Source: Anaerohalosphaeraceae bacterium (GTDB taxonomy: Bacteria > Planctomycetota > Phycisphaerae > Sedimentisphaerales > Anaerohalosphaeraceae). From it: a stretch of 64,000 nt of DNA. Of the stretch, positions 1 through 9,231 are shown piece by piece. Every line of letters begins with the position of its first letter. Position 1 is the first letter of the stretch. Below the pieces are notes generated by a model that ran no database searches, was not told the DNA's origin, and saw nothing but the letters and a program-made list of their open reading frames with translations. A program made the position numbers and the translations under genes. The stretch spans positions 62,001 to 126,000 of the forward strand of contig DAOSUR010000007.1 of assembly GCA_035378985.1 (NCBI GenBank), in the 5' to 3' direction.

Positions 1-1041
1 CGGGTCAATCCCGGCTTCAATCCGTCCGGTTCCGAATCCGCTGCCGCCGCCGACGATATCCGCCAGATTGACGTTTTGTCCTCTCCAGACAAACTGCGTC
101 TGCGGATTCACACGCCGCACAAAGGCCTCTTTTTTCAGGGCAATATCCAGCACGTCACCGGCGGCGTTTACGGCTTTGGCAAAGCCTTCCCTGATTTCAT
201 ATTGATTCTTGGATTCTTTGGCCGGTCCTGAAATCATCATAGTTTTTCCGGCCATCACATGCACTTCCATTCCGTCCGGGTCGGCTTTGATGCCGAACTC
301 CGTACCCAAATCAATAATTTTTGAAAAGGGCGTACTGACGGTAAACCCGACGGCTGTTTTGGGGACGGAGGCAAACAGCCGGCCGGTGCGAAGCTGAATC
401 TGGTCGTCAGTCAGAAGGGTAAAGTCGGCGGGACCTTCCAGCACTGCTCGGCTTCCGTTGTCGAACTGAATTACGGCGATTCCTTCCGCCAGCCGCAGCG
501 GTTTAGACTGCGTGCTCAGACGCATTCCCTCGCGAAGCCCCCGCTCCGGGGAAGCCCAGCGGACATTCAGGGTTTCTGTCAGTGTGGCCACTTCCACGCC
601 GCGTCCGGCAGGCCCGAGCAGGGCGTAAGAAATCAGCAGAATCAGTGCGGCGGAGGAAACGAGCAGGGAATACAAGGAAAGCCGGCTGACCCTGTAAGGA
701 GGACCTGCGGCTCGGCCGGCGGCAGGGGGAATATCCGCTGGTTTCTCCATTTTCTCAATCGGAACGGGGGCGGCGGTTTGTTCGTTCAGGGCCAGTTCTC
801 TCCAGAAGGCCGCATCGAGCGAGCTGCCGGACGGGTCTGTCATCGTTTCGGTGTGCGCCGGCTGAATCCCGCCGGGCTCGTGAAAGATGGCAATAATGGA
901 AATCGTGCGTCCGTAATACCGCCGCGCTTCCGGATAGCTTTTCAGGAGAAAGCAGAGCCGGTTGAACTGCTCGTCGGTCAGCGTTCCGTCCAGCTCCATT
1001 TGAATCAGTTCAGCCAGTTCTTTTCGAATGGATTGGTTCAT
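1..1041 (-). CDS. FecR-domain protein, partial (C-terminus off the left edge)
   Basis: The reading frame is open from an ATG at 1041 through base 1, so the C-terminal part lies outside the window. The first ~95 residues are a soluble N-terminal region. A transmembrane segment follows near residues 115-135 (SLLVSSAALILLISYALL). After it comes a FecR-like domain, recognisable by VRWASPERGLREG, AVIQFDNGSRAVLEGP, GRLFASVP and TPFSKIIDLGTEFGI. In planctomycetes such proteins sit beside ECF sigma factors and act as their membrane-bound partner or anti-sigma factor, often with a LamG domain further on, which cannot be seen here. Its ATG overlaps the sigma-factor stop (ATGA, 1038-1041), so the pair is translationally coupled. 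Family confident; regulatory role inferred. Confidence 0.85.
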   Translation of the reverse strand, partial: MNQSIRKELAELIQMELDGTLTDEQFNRLCFLLKSYPEARRYYGRTISIIAIFHEPGGIQPAHTETMTDPSGSSLDAAFWRELALNEQTAAPVPIEKMEKPADIPPAAGRAAGPPYRVSRLSLYSLLVSSAALILLISYALLGPAGRGVEVATLTETLNVRWASPERGLREGMRLSTQSKPLRLAEGIAVIQFDNGSRAVLEGPADFTLLTDDQIQLRTGRLFASVPKTAVGFTVSTPFSKIIDLGTEFGIKADPDGMEVHVMAGKTMMISGPAKESKNQYEIREGFAKAVNAAGDVLDIALKKEAFVRRVNPQTQFVWRGQNVNLADIVGGGSGFGTGRIEAGIDP

Positions 1042-1601
1042 TCGACTGCTCCTTCCCGCCGAAGCGTATTTTCAATGCAGACCTGAAGGGCATCCTGAAG
1101 GCGGGCAAAGGCCTTGTACATCCCGAAAACCGGTTTGCCCAGCATGCTGGCAATGGCCTTAATCGTCATTCCGTCCTGATAACGGAGTCGAAGCAGTTTT
1201 TGGTTTGTTTCGTTTAGTTTCTGAAAGCAGTCTCGCAGGGCCTCAGTCAGAGCATTTGCGTCTTTCATTTCATCCAGGGTGGTGTCGGCCAGGTCCTTGA
1301 GCAGGGCGTCATCAAACTGGATTCTGGACCGTTTATGTTCGTTGAAGAATTTTAAAACCAAATTTTGCGCGATTGTGATTCCCCAGGCTAAAAAACTGCT
1401 TCCCTGTTGAAATTCGTCAAATTTTCTCCACATTACGGCGGCGGTTTCCTGCAGTAAATCGTTTGCATCCGTGTAGTTATGGACAGAGGAAAGGATATAG
1501 GCGTAAAAATTCCTCTGATATGTCATAAACAGTTGAAAAAACAATTCTTCTTTGGGTTTTTGGGTGTTTGACATCGTTTGTTTTGACTCGTTTTCCTGCA
1601 T
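1038..1601 (-). CDS. ECF-type RNA polymerase sigma factor
   Basis: This 187-residue protein has the sigma-70 region 2 pattern (YQRNFYAYILSSV, DANDLLQETAAVMWRKFDEF, SFLAWGITIAQNLV). A region 4 helix-turn-helix follows near residues 125-175 (LNETNQKLLRLRYQDGMTIKAIASMLGK). The size and lack of regions 1 and 3 are typical of extracytoplasmic-function factors. It resembles the sub-family found beside FecR proteins in planctomycetes and Verrucomicrobia. The start at 1601 is chosen because GGAGG lies about 10 bases upstream; an internal Met nine codons later has no better site. The stop overlaps the start of the FecR gene. It is divergent from the GH30 gene but need not regulate it. Confidence 0.9.
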   Translation of the reverse strand: MQENESKQTMSNTQKPKEELFFQLFMTYQRNFYAYILSSVHNYTDANDLLQETAAVMWRKFDEFQQGSSFLAWGITIAQNLVLKFFNEHKRSRIQFDDALLKDLADTTLDEMKDANALTEALRDCFQKLNETNQKLLRLRYQDGMTIKAIASMLGKPVFGMYKAFARLQDALQVCIENTLRREGAVE

Positions 1602-1708
1602 TTTGACGTTTCCTCCTTCAGTAATACCGCCGAAAAGGGCAGTTGGACAAAAATGAATCGTTTTTTTCGGAAATTAAAGGATTTTATCGTTCTTTTCGGC
1701 TTTTGGAC

Positions 1709-1737
1709 TTGACAGAACGTGCCGAAAAATAGATAAT
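1709..1737 (+). promoter_or_regulatory. Sigma70-type promoter of the GH30 xylanase gene
   Basis: TTGACA at 1709-1714 is separated by exactly 17 bases from GATAAT at 1732-1737, a near-consensus housekeeping promoter reading rightward. The predicted transcription start near 1744 falls inside the LacI-type palindrome at 1743-1756. The lacI promoter at 19976-20004 has the same arrangement. Confidence 0.75.
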
Positions 1738-1742
1738 GATAA

Positions 1743-1756
1743 AGTAAACGTTTACT
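1743..1756. promoter_or_regulatory. LacI-family operator AGTAAACGTTTACT upstream of the GH30 gene
   Basis: Perfect 14-bp palindrome with the central CG typical of LacI-family operators. It begins 5 bases after the promoter -10 box, so a bound repressor would cover the start of transcription. The identical 14-mer occurs twice upstream of the window's only lacI gene (19869-19884 and 19960-19973). Confidence 0.8.
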
Positions 1757-1824
1757 GAACAGAACCATGGGGAGGCCGTCGGGGGCAGCCGTTCGATTCA
1801 GTAAAAAGTTCCGGGAGAAGAGAG

Positions 1825-1911
1825 ATGGGAAAAATTGCCTACCTGCGTTCCATATTTCTATTCCCGTTTTTTATTGTCGGGTATTCTGCTGTATCCCTGC
1901 TGCCATCTGAA
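1825..1911 (+). CDS. Possible 28-residue leader ORF before the GH30 gene
   Basis: An ATG at 1825 follows GGGAGAAG at good spacing and opens a 28-codon frame that stops at 1909-1911, just before the GAGGAG ribosome site of the GH30 gene. The peptide is hydrophobic and contains three cysteines (FYCRVFCC). It lies in the ~170-base transcribed leader downstream of the operator. It could be translated to help load ribosomes on the xylanase message, or be chance. No family is recognised. Confidence 0.25.
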
Positions 1912-1928
1912 AAGAGGAGATGAATATA

Positions 1929-4874
1929 ATGCGCCCTAAACAAATTCTTTTTCTGACCGCCTTTTTCCTTAGTTTTTCATCGCTGCTTTGGGCCGATGCC
2001 AACGTGCTGACCAATCCCGGATTTGAAAGCGGTACCACCGGCTGGGCAGCCCGAAGCTGCACTATCAGTGCCGTCACATCCCCGGTCCGCACCGGCACCT
2101 ACAGTGCCCGCGCAACGGGGCGGACAGCAACCTGGCAGGGCATCCAGCAAACCCTGATGGATAAAGTAGTTGTGGGGCAGACCTATCAGATTTCCGGCTA
2201 CGTCCGCGTCAGTACCGCCGGTTCTACGGTCAAAGTTTCCGTCCAAAAAACAGACGGGAACGGGACAACCTATACCAATGTGGCAAGCGGTACGGCAAAC
2301 GACACCGGCTGGGTCTATCTGTCCGGCAATTACACCGTTACCGTCACCGGCACGCTCACGGAATTGTGGGTCTATTTCGAAGGTCCCGCCTCTGGAGTGG
2401 ATTTGTATGTGGATGATGCCTCCGTTTACGGTCCGACGGCCGGCGATGATGCCTCCCTCCAGATATCGCCGGCGGCCCGCTATCAAATGATTGAGGGATT
2501 TGGGGCTGCCGGCGCCTGGTATGAAGGGATGCTCACCGGACATACTCAAAAGACGACCCTGTATAACCTCCTGTTCCGCGACCTCGGGCTGGATATCTAC
2601 CGGGTTCGCAATACCTATGATCAATCCGGCGGTGCGGACTATATGAGCCGTTCGGCCCAAATTATCGCCGCCGGTCAGGCCGCCCTCGGCCGTCCCCTGA
2701 AAGTCCTGCTTTCCTGCTGGTCGCCGCCGGCCTACCTCAAAAGCAATGGAGATACCGCCAACGGCGGCACCCTCATCGGCGGCCCCTCCAATTATGCCTA
2801 TGACCAGCTGGCCGACTGGTTTGCCGACAGCATCACCGCCTGGAATAATCTGGGAGTGAATATTGATTATCTCAGCATCCAGAATGAACCGGACTGGACG
2901 GCCTCCTGGGATACCTGCCGGTATGAACCGAGCGAAACCTCAACCTATGCCGGCTACAACAAGGCCTTTCAGGCCGTTTACAATAAACTGTATGCCCGCT
3001 TCGGCACGGCCATGCCTAAGATGCTGGCTCCGGAGACCACCGGTTTGTACGGCGCCGCCGGCAGCAGCCCTTCGGCCTACATCTCGGCTTTGTTCAATCA
3101 GGACCAGGTGTACGGGTATGCACATCATCTTTACAACATCAATGCCGGCGATAATCCCGATGCCTATCTGACGGCGATGCAGAACTTCCGGACTCAATGG
3201 GGCACCAAGCCGCTTTTTCAGACGGAATACGAAAAGGCCACCGGCAGCTGGCCCGACGCTTACAATATTGCTTTGCTTATGCACAATGCTTTGACTGTTG
3301 AGCAGGTCAGCGCCTATCTGTATTGGGATTTATTCTGGGGCTCTGAAGGCGGGCTGATTACGCTCAACTCCACTTCCACCTATACCATCAACTCGGACTA
3401 CTGGGGTTTTAAGCACTTTTCCGGCTTTATTCATTCCGGCTGGCAGCGGATTGGAGCATCTTCGAATTCGCCGCTGCTTCGTGTTTCCGCCTACATCAGC
3501 CCTGACGGCCAGAACCTGACCGCTGTTCTGATTAACACCAGCGACAGCATTACGGTAAATGCGTCTCTTGCATTTTCTGATTTTACCGTCAACGGCGGAA
3601 CTATCTATCGGACTTCGCAGACGGAAAATTGTGTCAACCTCGGCGCTTATACCGGCGGGCCGCTCTCTGTCCCGCCCAAATCCGTCACGACACTGGCCCT
3701 GACCGGCTACACAGGCCCGCTGCGAACCTTGACGGTTTCCTCTTCCGACGGCGGGGCTGTATCCGCACCGGGAGAAGGAAACTTTACCTATTACAATGGA
3801 ACGGTTCTTTCGATTGCCGCCTCCGCAGACGCCTCCTGGCGGTTTGTTCAGTGGACCGGCACAGCCGTCGATGCCGGCAAAGTTGCGAATCCTTTCGCCG
3901 CTTCCACCACAGTTACTGTAGATGGCGATTATACCCTTTATGCCTCCTTCGAATACGATCTGATGCCTCCGTCTCCGCAGCCGGCCTGGCAGCTTCCGCC
4001 GACGGCCGAAGGACCAACCCGCCTGGCGATGACCGCCGTTTCCTGTATGGATGACAATCCGCCGGTGGAGTACTATTTCGAATGCCTGACCGAGCCCTCT
4101 TTGTCCAGCGGCTGGCAGACCTCACCCGCTTACAGTATCAGGTGGCTCTCTCCGGCTTCGGAATATGTTTTCCGATTCAAAGCCCGCGACAGCGCCGCCG
4201 CACAGAATGAAACAGAGTGGTCTTCGCAGATCTCTGTGATAACCGAAAATCCCCGTCTTCCCGTTCAAATCCTCAGCAATTGGCAAAGCGGTCTGTCCCA
4301 TACGGCGACGGCCGGCTCCAATCGCCTTCTGGTCTTTACCGCCCACGCCGAAGCAAGTGCATCCCTTTCGCTCTCTTCTGTGACGTACGGCGGTGTCCCG
4401 ATGCTCAAAATTGCCGAACGGGAGCACGGAACAACCACACGAATTTATGCGGCCGCCTTTATTCTTAATGAAGCCGGCATTGCCGCGGCCTCCTCCAGTA
4501 CGTTTGTTCCAACCTGGAATGTTACCCCAAGCAGTGTCGGATATGCCTCTGCCTTTTTATCCAATGTCCATCCGACCTCGCCCGTTTCCTTCAAAGCCGT
4601 CAACAGCGGCACAACCGCCACGGTCTCCACGGCCCCTCTCTATGCCGAAGCGGGGGATTTGGTTGTCGCCGTCGGGGCCTGCGGCAATACGGGCACTTAC
4701 ACCCCTGAAAACGGTTTTCTCAAGGCCGTTGAATTGACCATTTCTTCCGCTGATGGTGTGGTCGCCTATAAAACCGCCGGCCGGACCGCAGATGAAACCC
4801 CTGCCTTGACTCATTCGAGTGTCAACCGGCAAGCCGTCCTCGGCTTTATTGTGCAGGGTATTCCGAGGGACTGA
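1929..4874 (+). CDS. Secreted GH30-family endo-xylanase (glucuronoxylanase-like), multidomain
   Basis: The 981-residue exported enzyme has a signal peptide (residues 1-~21, cut near LLWA-DA). Next come a CBM4/9/22-like beta-sandwich (~24-175), a GH30 catalytic barrel with side sandwich (~180-600), a divergent InlB/Listeria-type repeat (~605-680), a fibronectin-like stretch (~690-780) and a beta-rich domain of unknown type. The acid/base is probably E320 in IQNEP and the nucleophile E433 in QTEYE. The C-terminal side sandwich (YRTSQTENCV) resembles GH30 subfamily 8, which cuts glucuronoxylan next to MeGlcA side chains; the subfamily is inferred. ATG 1929 is preferred over 1920 because GAGGAG abuts 1920. 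The frame stops at a TGA, after which a dockerin domain continues in the same frame. It is controlled by the promoter/operator at 1709-1756. Confidence 0.85.
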   Translation: MRPKQILFLTAFFLSFSSLLWADANVLTNPGFESGTTGWAARSCTISAVTSPVRTGTYSARATGRTATWQGIQQTLMDKVVVGQTYQISGYVRVSTAGSTVKVSVQKTDGNGTTYTNVASGTANDTGWVYLSGNYTVTVTGTLTELWVYFEGPASGVDLYVDDASVYGPTAGDDASLQISPAARYQMIEGFGAAGAWYEGMLTGHTQKTTLYNLLFRDLGLDIYRVRNTYDQSGGADYMSRSAQIIAAGQAALGRPLKVLLSCWSPPAYLKSNGDTANGGTLIGGPSNYAYDQLADWFADSITAWNNLGVNIDYLSIQNEPDWTASWDTCRYEPSETSTYAGYNKAFQAVYNKLYARFGTAMPKMLAPETTGLYGAAGSSPSAYISALFNQDQVYGYAHHLYNINAGDNPDAYLTAMQNFRTQWGTKPLFQTEYEKATGSWPDAYNIALLMHNALTVEQVSAYLYWDLFWGSEGGLITLNSTSTYTINSDYWGFKHFSGFIHSGWQRIGASSNSPLLRVSAYISPDGQNLTAVLINTSDSITVNASLAFSDFTVNGGTIYRTSQTENCVNLGAYTGGPLSVPPKSVTTLALTGYTGPLRTLTVSSSDGGAVSAPGEGNFTYYNGTVLSIAASADASWRFVQWTGTAVDAGKVANPFAASTTVTVDGDYTLYASFEYDLMPPSPQPAWQLPPTAEGPTRLAMTAVSCMDDNPPVEYYFECLTEPSLSSGWQTSPAYSIRWLSPASEYVFRFKARDSAAAQNETEWSSQISVITENPRLPVQILSNWQSGLSHTATAGSNRLLVFTAHAEASASLSLSSVTYGGVPMLKIAEREHGTTTRIYAAAFILNEAGIAAASSSTFVPTWNVTPSSVGYASAFLSNVHPTSPVSFKAVNSGTTATVSTAPLYAEAGDLVVAVGACGNTGTYTPENGFLKAVELTISSADGVVAYKTAGRTADETPALTHSSVNRQAVLGFIVQGIPRD

Positions 4875-5045
4875 CTCTACGGTGATTTCAATTGGGACCT
4901 TACGGTCAATCTCGATGACCTGTCGGTTTTTCTCGAATCCTGGCTGGCGGAAGACTGCGGGCGTCTGGACCTCAACAGCGACTGCCGGATTGACATGACC
5001 GAACTGGCGGAGTTTTCCGCCGGATGGCTCCGGCTGTCTTATTGA
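4875..5045 (+). other. In-frame dockerin-like tail after the GH30 stop codon
   Basis: Directly after the TGA at 4872-4874, the same frame stays open for 56 codons to a second TGA at 5043-5045. It encodes a textbook two-repeat dockerin-like module (GDFNWDLTVNLDDLSVFLESWL, then LDLNSDCRIDMTELAEFSAGWL), the same kind of C-terminus found on the window's other exported proteins. The likely readings are a single nonsense change (TGC or TGG to TGA), a sequencing error, or stop-codon readthrough. The tail ends where the convergent GH35 gene ends (7-base overlap), as if 5045 were the original gene end. Confidence 0.8.
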
Positions 5046-6655
5046 TAACAATACAGGCGGAACCGCTGCACGCCGTATTCGCCCATCGGCAGACGGACGT
5101 GACGGCCCTGATGGCTTTCATCGCCGCTGAGCCGGCGTGTCCGCACCCACTGTCCGCTGCGGAACTGTCCTTCTTCTATCCATAAAATCCCGACGTTTTC
5201 ATTTGGATTGGCGGATTGAAAGGTGAGGATAATTCCCTGGCCGGCGGCCCAAAATATATCCGGACCTGCCTGGGCAATCAGACCGCCCGCCTGCGGCCAT
5301 GAATAGGCCTTTGGGTCTCCGCCGGACCAGCCCCAGGTGTAATCATGGCGAATGTGAATGCGGTATTTGCCCAATTGGACATTGTCTGCGGGTTTTTCCT
5401 TATCCAAAAGCACCCCGTACATCGCCGGCGGTTCTTTGGAGGATGTAAGTTCCCCAAACAGTCCCCCCAGAATCGCATACGCCTGTCCGAGGGCCGCCGC
5501 CGTCTTCTCATCGGCCGTATCGATGGCAAAGGGGCTAAAGCCGATGGCCCGGTGTTTCCCGACGGCATAAAACACCTGCACACCGCAGTCCGGTCCTTTG
5601 CGAATTTCCGGAATAAAAAGCGGATTATCCGTTCGGGCGTACTGTTCGCACCAGAATGCGATATTGGGGAAATAAATATCCGGTGCCAGAAAATCAATGT
5701 CTTTGGCTGCTGCTTTCCAGATGTCCATCAGATGCGGCAGGGGGCCTCCGCTGGGGTATTCGCCCGGCTTTTTATCCGGACGATTCAGGGCCGCATTGAC
5801 AAACATCGGCAGCGGATACTCTGCCTTGCCCGCCGCCGCAGCTGCCTGCACATAACGCCCGCAGTGCCAGGCCGTAAAAATCTCATCCGTTTGGAGCCCT
5901 TTGCCGAAAACCTGCTGCCAGGTGCCGCCGGTGCGAAAACCCTGTTTGGCCCAAAGGGCCCGCAGGAACGGATGCAGCGTCTCTTTTCGGCTGGTCAGAT
6001 AGTCCATTAACTCCGTCGGCACAGGTCCGGCAAAGGCCTCATTGGCCGCCCGGCCCCATTCCCTCGCATCCTCCAGCATTCCGACTTCGTTTTCCACCTG
6101 TACCATCAGAACGGTCTGCTGTTTTTCATCAATCTGGCGAAGGTGCCGCATCAGGGCCCGGAACGCCGCCGTATCCGCCCGCAGATTCTCCGGGCAGAAG
6201 GCCGACAAGATTTCCAGGGTCCGCCCGTCTTTGAGCCGCACACGCTCGAACCGCCGCCAATCCTGCTTGACCCACGCCGGCGCATAGCAGGACATGCTGT
6301 TTTTCCAGGTCCCAAACCACAGCAGCACCAGCCGCATTTGGTGGGCCCGTGCCTGTTCAATCAGGCCGTCCACCTGCGAAAAATCGAAGCGCCCCTCCTC
6401 CGGTTCTATCAGGTCCCAGTACACCGGCACCAGCACGGTGTTCATCTGCATTTGTCTGAATCGCGGCCAGGCGGGTTCCAGATAGGACAGCTCTGTCGCC
6501 GCTGAATTGCCGACCTCTCCGGCCAGCATCAGAAACGGCTTGTTTTCAACGAACAGATGAAGATGCTCTCCGACTCGCCGCAGGTGCGGGATATCCGCCG
6601 CAAAAACTGTCCCCGTCCAGAGCAGCCAGCCCCACAAAACGCATCGTGCCCGCAT
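5039..6655 (-). CDS. Exported GH35-type beta-galactosidase-like enzyme with DUF5597-like C-terminus
   Basis: The 538-residue protein has a signal peptide (cut near VFAA-DI). Its TIM-barrel carries a GH35/GH42-clan acid/base motif at E190 (VQVENEVG) and a candidate nucleophile at E350 (FIPEIRKG). The region after ~residue 370 matches the DUF5597 arrangement seen on bacterial GH35 beta-galactosidases that trim xyloglucan or other plant side chains. The role here, removing galactosyl or similar residues from hemicellulose fragments, is inferred from the locus. GGGAGA lies 7 bases before the start. It is the last gene of the leftward xylan series, 42 bp after GH3, and converges on the GH30 gene. 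Confidence 0.8.
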   Translation of the reverse strand: MRARCVLWGWLLWTGTVFAADIPHLRRVGEHLHLFVENKPFLMLAGEVGNSAATELSYLEPAWPRFRQMQMNTVLVPVYWDLIEPEEGRFDFSQVDGLIEQARAHQMRLVLLWFGTWKNSMSCYAPAWVKQDWRRFERVRLKDGRTLEILSAFCPENLRADTAAFRALMRHLRQIDEKQQTVLMVQVENEVGMLEDAREWGRAANEAFAGPVPTELMDYLTSRKETLHPFLRALWAKQGFRTGGTWQQVFGKGLQTDEIFTAWHCGRYVQAAAAAGKAEYPLPMFVNAALNRPDKKPGEYPSGGPLPHLMDIWKAAAKDIDFLAPDIYFPNIAFWCEQYARTDNPLFIPEIRKGPDCGVQVFYAVGKHRAIGFSPFAIDTADEKTAAALGQAYAILGGLFGELTSSKEPPAMYGVLLDKEKPADNVQLGKYRIHIRHDYTWGWSGGDPKAYSWPQAGGLIAQAGPDIFWAAGQGIILTFQSANPNENVGILWIEEGQFRSGQWVRTRRLSGDESHQGRHVRLPMGEYGVQRFRLYCYQ

Positions 6656-6697
6656 AGAGTATCTCCCTTCCCTTCTGTTTGGCGCGCTGTTTTTCGA

Positions 6698-8998
6698 TTA
6701 TTTCTGAACCGTCAGAATTACCTTCTGCAGGTCTTCATCTCGGGAGGAGCTGCCCACCATGATTTCAAACTCGCCCGGTTCAACCGTGTAGTTCATCTGG
6801 ATGTCGTAAAACGCCAGATGCTCCGGCTCAATCGGCAGGGCGACGGTTTGGGTCTGTCCAGGCTGCAGGGTAATGCGTTTGAATCCTTTCAGCTCCTTGA
6901 CCGGCCGCGTGACGGAACTGACGCAGTCCCGGATGTACATCTGGACGACTTCGTCTCCGGCACGTTTGCCGGTGTTGGTCACATCAACCAGAACACGCGT
7001 GGACTGGTCGGGCCGAATGGTGCTTTTCTCCAGACGCAGATTCTCGAATCGGAATGTCGTATAGCTGAGCCCGTAGCCGAACGCAAACAGCGGGCTGATT
7101 TCATCGAACAGATACCCGCGGCGGGCGGACGGCTTGTAGTTGTAGTAGGCCGGAATATGTCCTACCGACCGCGGAAACGTAATCGGCAGTTTTCCGCTCG
7201 GATTGACCTGTCCGAACAGGACTTCGGCAGCGGCCCGGCCGGCCTCCTGCCCCAGATACCAGCACTCAAAAATCACCGGCACCTTGGCGGCCAGATTGCG
7301 GACGGACAACGGCCGGCCGTTGAACAGCAGGGCGATGATGGGCTTGCCGGTTTCCGCCAGTGCGTTAACCAGCTCATCCTGCAGACCGACCATCTCCAGA
7401 CTGGCCCGGTCGCCCAGATGGTTCTTTTCATAGGCCTCGCGGGAGGTCTGCTCATTGCCGCCGACGGCCAAAATGACGACATCGGCACGCCGGGCGACCT
7501 GGACCGCCTCGGCAATTGACTTGCGGTCTTCGGCCGGGTCGCTGAGCACCACTTCGTCCTGCGCCCAGGACCCGCCGACTGTAATCTTGCATCCTTCGTG
7601 ATAGAGCACATCGGCCTGTCGGCCGACATAGTCCCGGATGCCCTGCAGAACCGTAACAAAATGTTTGGGTGTGCTGCTGTATCCGCCCAACAGAACGCGG
7701 TCCGCATTCGGCCCGATGACGGCAATCGTCCGGATTTTCTTTAAATCCAGCGGAGCAAGGCCGCCTTCGTTTTTCAGGAGTGTAATCGTCTTGCGGGCCG
7801 CCTCCAGGGCCAGCTGCGCATGGGCCTGGCACCCCACGACTTTTTCGGCTTCGTCCGGGTCCACGTACGGGTCTTCAAAAAGTCCCATCCGAAACTTCCA
7901 TTCGAGCATCGGGGCAATCAGCTCATCCAGCACCGATTCCTCAATCAGCCCTTCGCGGACCGCTGCAACCAGATGCGGATAGCAGTCCGGCTCCGGCAGT
8001 TCGATATTGACGCCCGCTTTGGCCGCCAGCACCGCGGCATCTTTTTGACTGGCTGCTACATGATGACCGAAGAGTCCGGGGCGGTCATACAGTTCCCGAA
8101 CGGCGTAATAGTCGGAAACCACATATCCTTTAAATCCCCATTCTTTCCGCAGCACCTCCCGCAGCAGCCATCGGTTGGCGTGAGAGGGCACGCCGTCGAT
8201 TTCGTTGTAGGAGGCCATCACGCTCACAACCCCCGCCTCTACGCATTTTTTGAACGGGTACAAAAACACCTCCCGCAGGATGCGCATTGAGACATTGACC
8301 GGTGCGCAGTTGGTGCCCGACTCCGGCTGGCCGTGGGCGGCGAAGTGCTTGAGTGTGGCAATCAGATGTTTTTTGTCCTTGAAGTTTCGGTCGCCCTGAA
8401 ATCCCCGCACCGCCGCCGCCCCCATACACGCCGCCAGATAAGGGTCTTCCCCGAAGGTTTCCTCCACGCGTCCCCAGCGCGGGTCTCGTGCCACATCCAC
8501 CACCGGAGTGAGGGCCTGATGCGTTCCCCGCACCCGGGCTTCATACGCCGTCATTGCATACAGCCGCTCGGCCAGTTCCGGGTCAAACGTGGACGCCAGC
8601 CCGATCGGCTGCGGAAAACTGGTGGCTTCCGGTGCCGCATGCCCGTGCAGACATTCTTCATGGAAAAACACCGGAATCCCCAACCGGCTGTTCTCGATGA
8701 AAAATTTCTGGATGGCGTTGGTCAGCTCCGCGGTCTGCCGCGGGGTTGTTCCGCCTCCGGCATCGCTCGGACGTCCGACCTGGCCCAGACCAAAACCTTC
8801 TCGATAACCGGCTTTGGCCTTCTCCGGGTCAAATTCCCCTTTTTCGTTCAGCAGAGTAGTTTTTTTCTCATTCCAGACGCAAAGCATCTGGGCCACTTTT
8901 TCTTCGAGGGTCATTCGCGAGAGAAGGTCTTGAACCCGTTTTTCCACAGGAAGAGAGGGATTTAGATAAGAGGGTTTGCTCTTGGATGCGGTTTTCAT
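6698..8998 (-). CDS. GH3 glycosidase (beta-xylosidase/beta-glucosidase), probably intracellular
   Basis: This 766-residue protein has the full GH3 architecture: N-terminal barrel, alpha/beta sandwich domain and a fibronectin III-like C-terminal domain (~680-760). Visible motifs include RDPRWGRVEETFGEDP, KHFAAHG (217-223) and the nucleophile region SDYYA with D296. No signal peptide is visible (MKTASKSKPSYLNPS), so it likely acts in the cytoplasm or periplasm on oligosaccharides brought in by the neighbouring GPH symporter. GH3 specificity cannot be read safely from sequence; beta-xylosidase is favoured by the xylan context. It lies between the GH10 and GH35 genes, and the 233-base gap upstream holds a hairpin. 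Confidence 0.88.
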   Translation of the reverse strand: MKTASKSKPSYLNPSLPVEKRVQDLLSRMTLEEKVAQMLCVWNEKKTTLLNEKGEFDPEKAKAGYREGFGLGQVGRPSDAGGGTTPRQTAELTNAIQKFFIENSRLGIPVFFHEECLHGHAAPEATSFPQPIGLASTFDPELAERLYAMTAYEARVRGTHQALTPVVDVARDPRWGRVEETFGEDPYLAACMGAAAVRGFQGDRNFKDKKHLIATLKHFAAHGQPESGTNCAPVNVSMRILREVFLYPFKKCVEAGVVSVMASYNEIDGVPSHANRWLLREVLRKEWGFKGYVVSDYYAVRELYDRPGLFGHHVAASQKDAAVLAAKAGVNIELPEPDCYPHLVAAVREGLIEESVLDELIAPMLEWKFRMGLFEDPYVDPDEAEKVVGCQAHAQLALEAARKTITLLKNEGGLAPLDLKKIRTIAVIGPNADRVLLGGYSSTPKHFVTVLQGIRDYVGRQADVLYHEGCKITVGGSWAQDEVVLSDPAEDRKSIAEAVQVARRADVVILAVGGNEQTSREAYEKNHLGDRASLEMVGLQDELVNALAETGKPIIALLFNGRPLSVRNLAAKVPVIFECWYLGQEAGRAAAEVLFGQVNPSGKLPITFPRSVGHIPAYYNYKPSARRGYLFDEISPLFAFGYGLSYTTFRFENLRLEKSTIRPDQSTRVLVDVTNTGKRAGDEVVQMYIRDCVSSVTRPVKELKGFKRITLQPGQTQTVALPIEPEHLAFYDIQMNYTVEPGEFEIMVGSSSRDEDLQKVILTVQK

Positions 8999-9018
8999 TT
9001 TATCTGTTCTTTCTCCAG

Positions 9019-9034
9019 TTTAACCATTGTTAAA
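9019..9034. repeat. Short inverted repeat TTTAAC-N4-GTTAAA upstream of GH3
   Basis: Perfect 6-bp arms about 20 bases upstream of the GH3 start. It could be a small operator or a chance AT-rich palindrome. It does not match the LacI palindrome found elsewhere in this locus. Confidence 0.3.
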
Positions 9035-9053
9035 GTCAAAAAAAATCTCCCTT

Positions 9054-9082
9054 GTGAAAATCCCTTTTGAAGGGTTTTTCAC
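9054..9082 (-). terminator. Long hairpin between GH10 and GH3, possible terminator
   Basis: 13-base arms (GTGAAAATCCCTT / AAGGGTTTTTCAC) pair with one mismatch around a 3-base loop. Read leftward, the hairpin is followed after a few bases by a run of eight T. It lies downstream of the xylanase stop (9232), so it may end or attenuate the leftward transcript, or act as an operator for GH3. Confidence 0.5.
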
Positions 9083-9231
9083 GTTCCAAATTCCCTTCTC
9101 TCTGAAATCAATTATCCGTCAGAGGATGGCTTTTTGTCAAATGTTTCCCCTGTTCGGACGAAGTTTTTCGCTGCTTACTACCCCCCTATAAATGAGGCGT
9201 TTTCGGGTTTAATGCCGGGCGTTTCGTCCGG

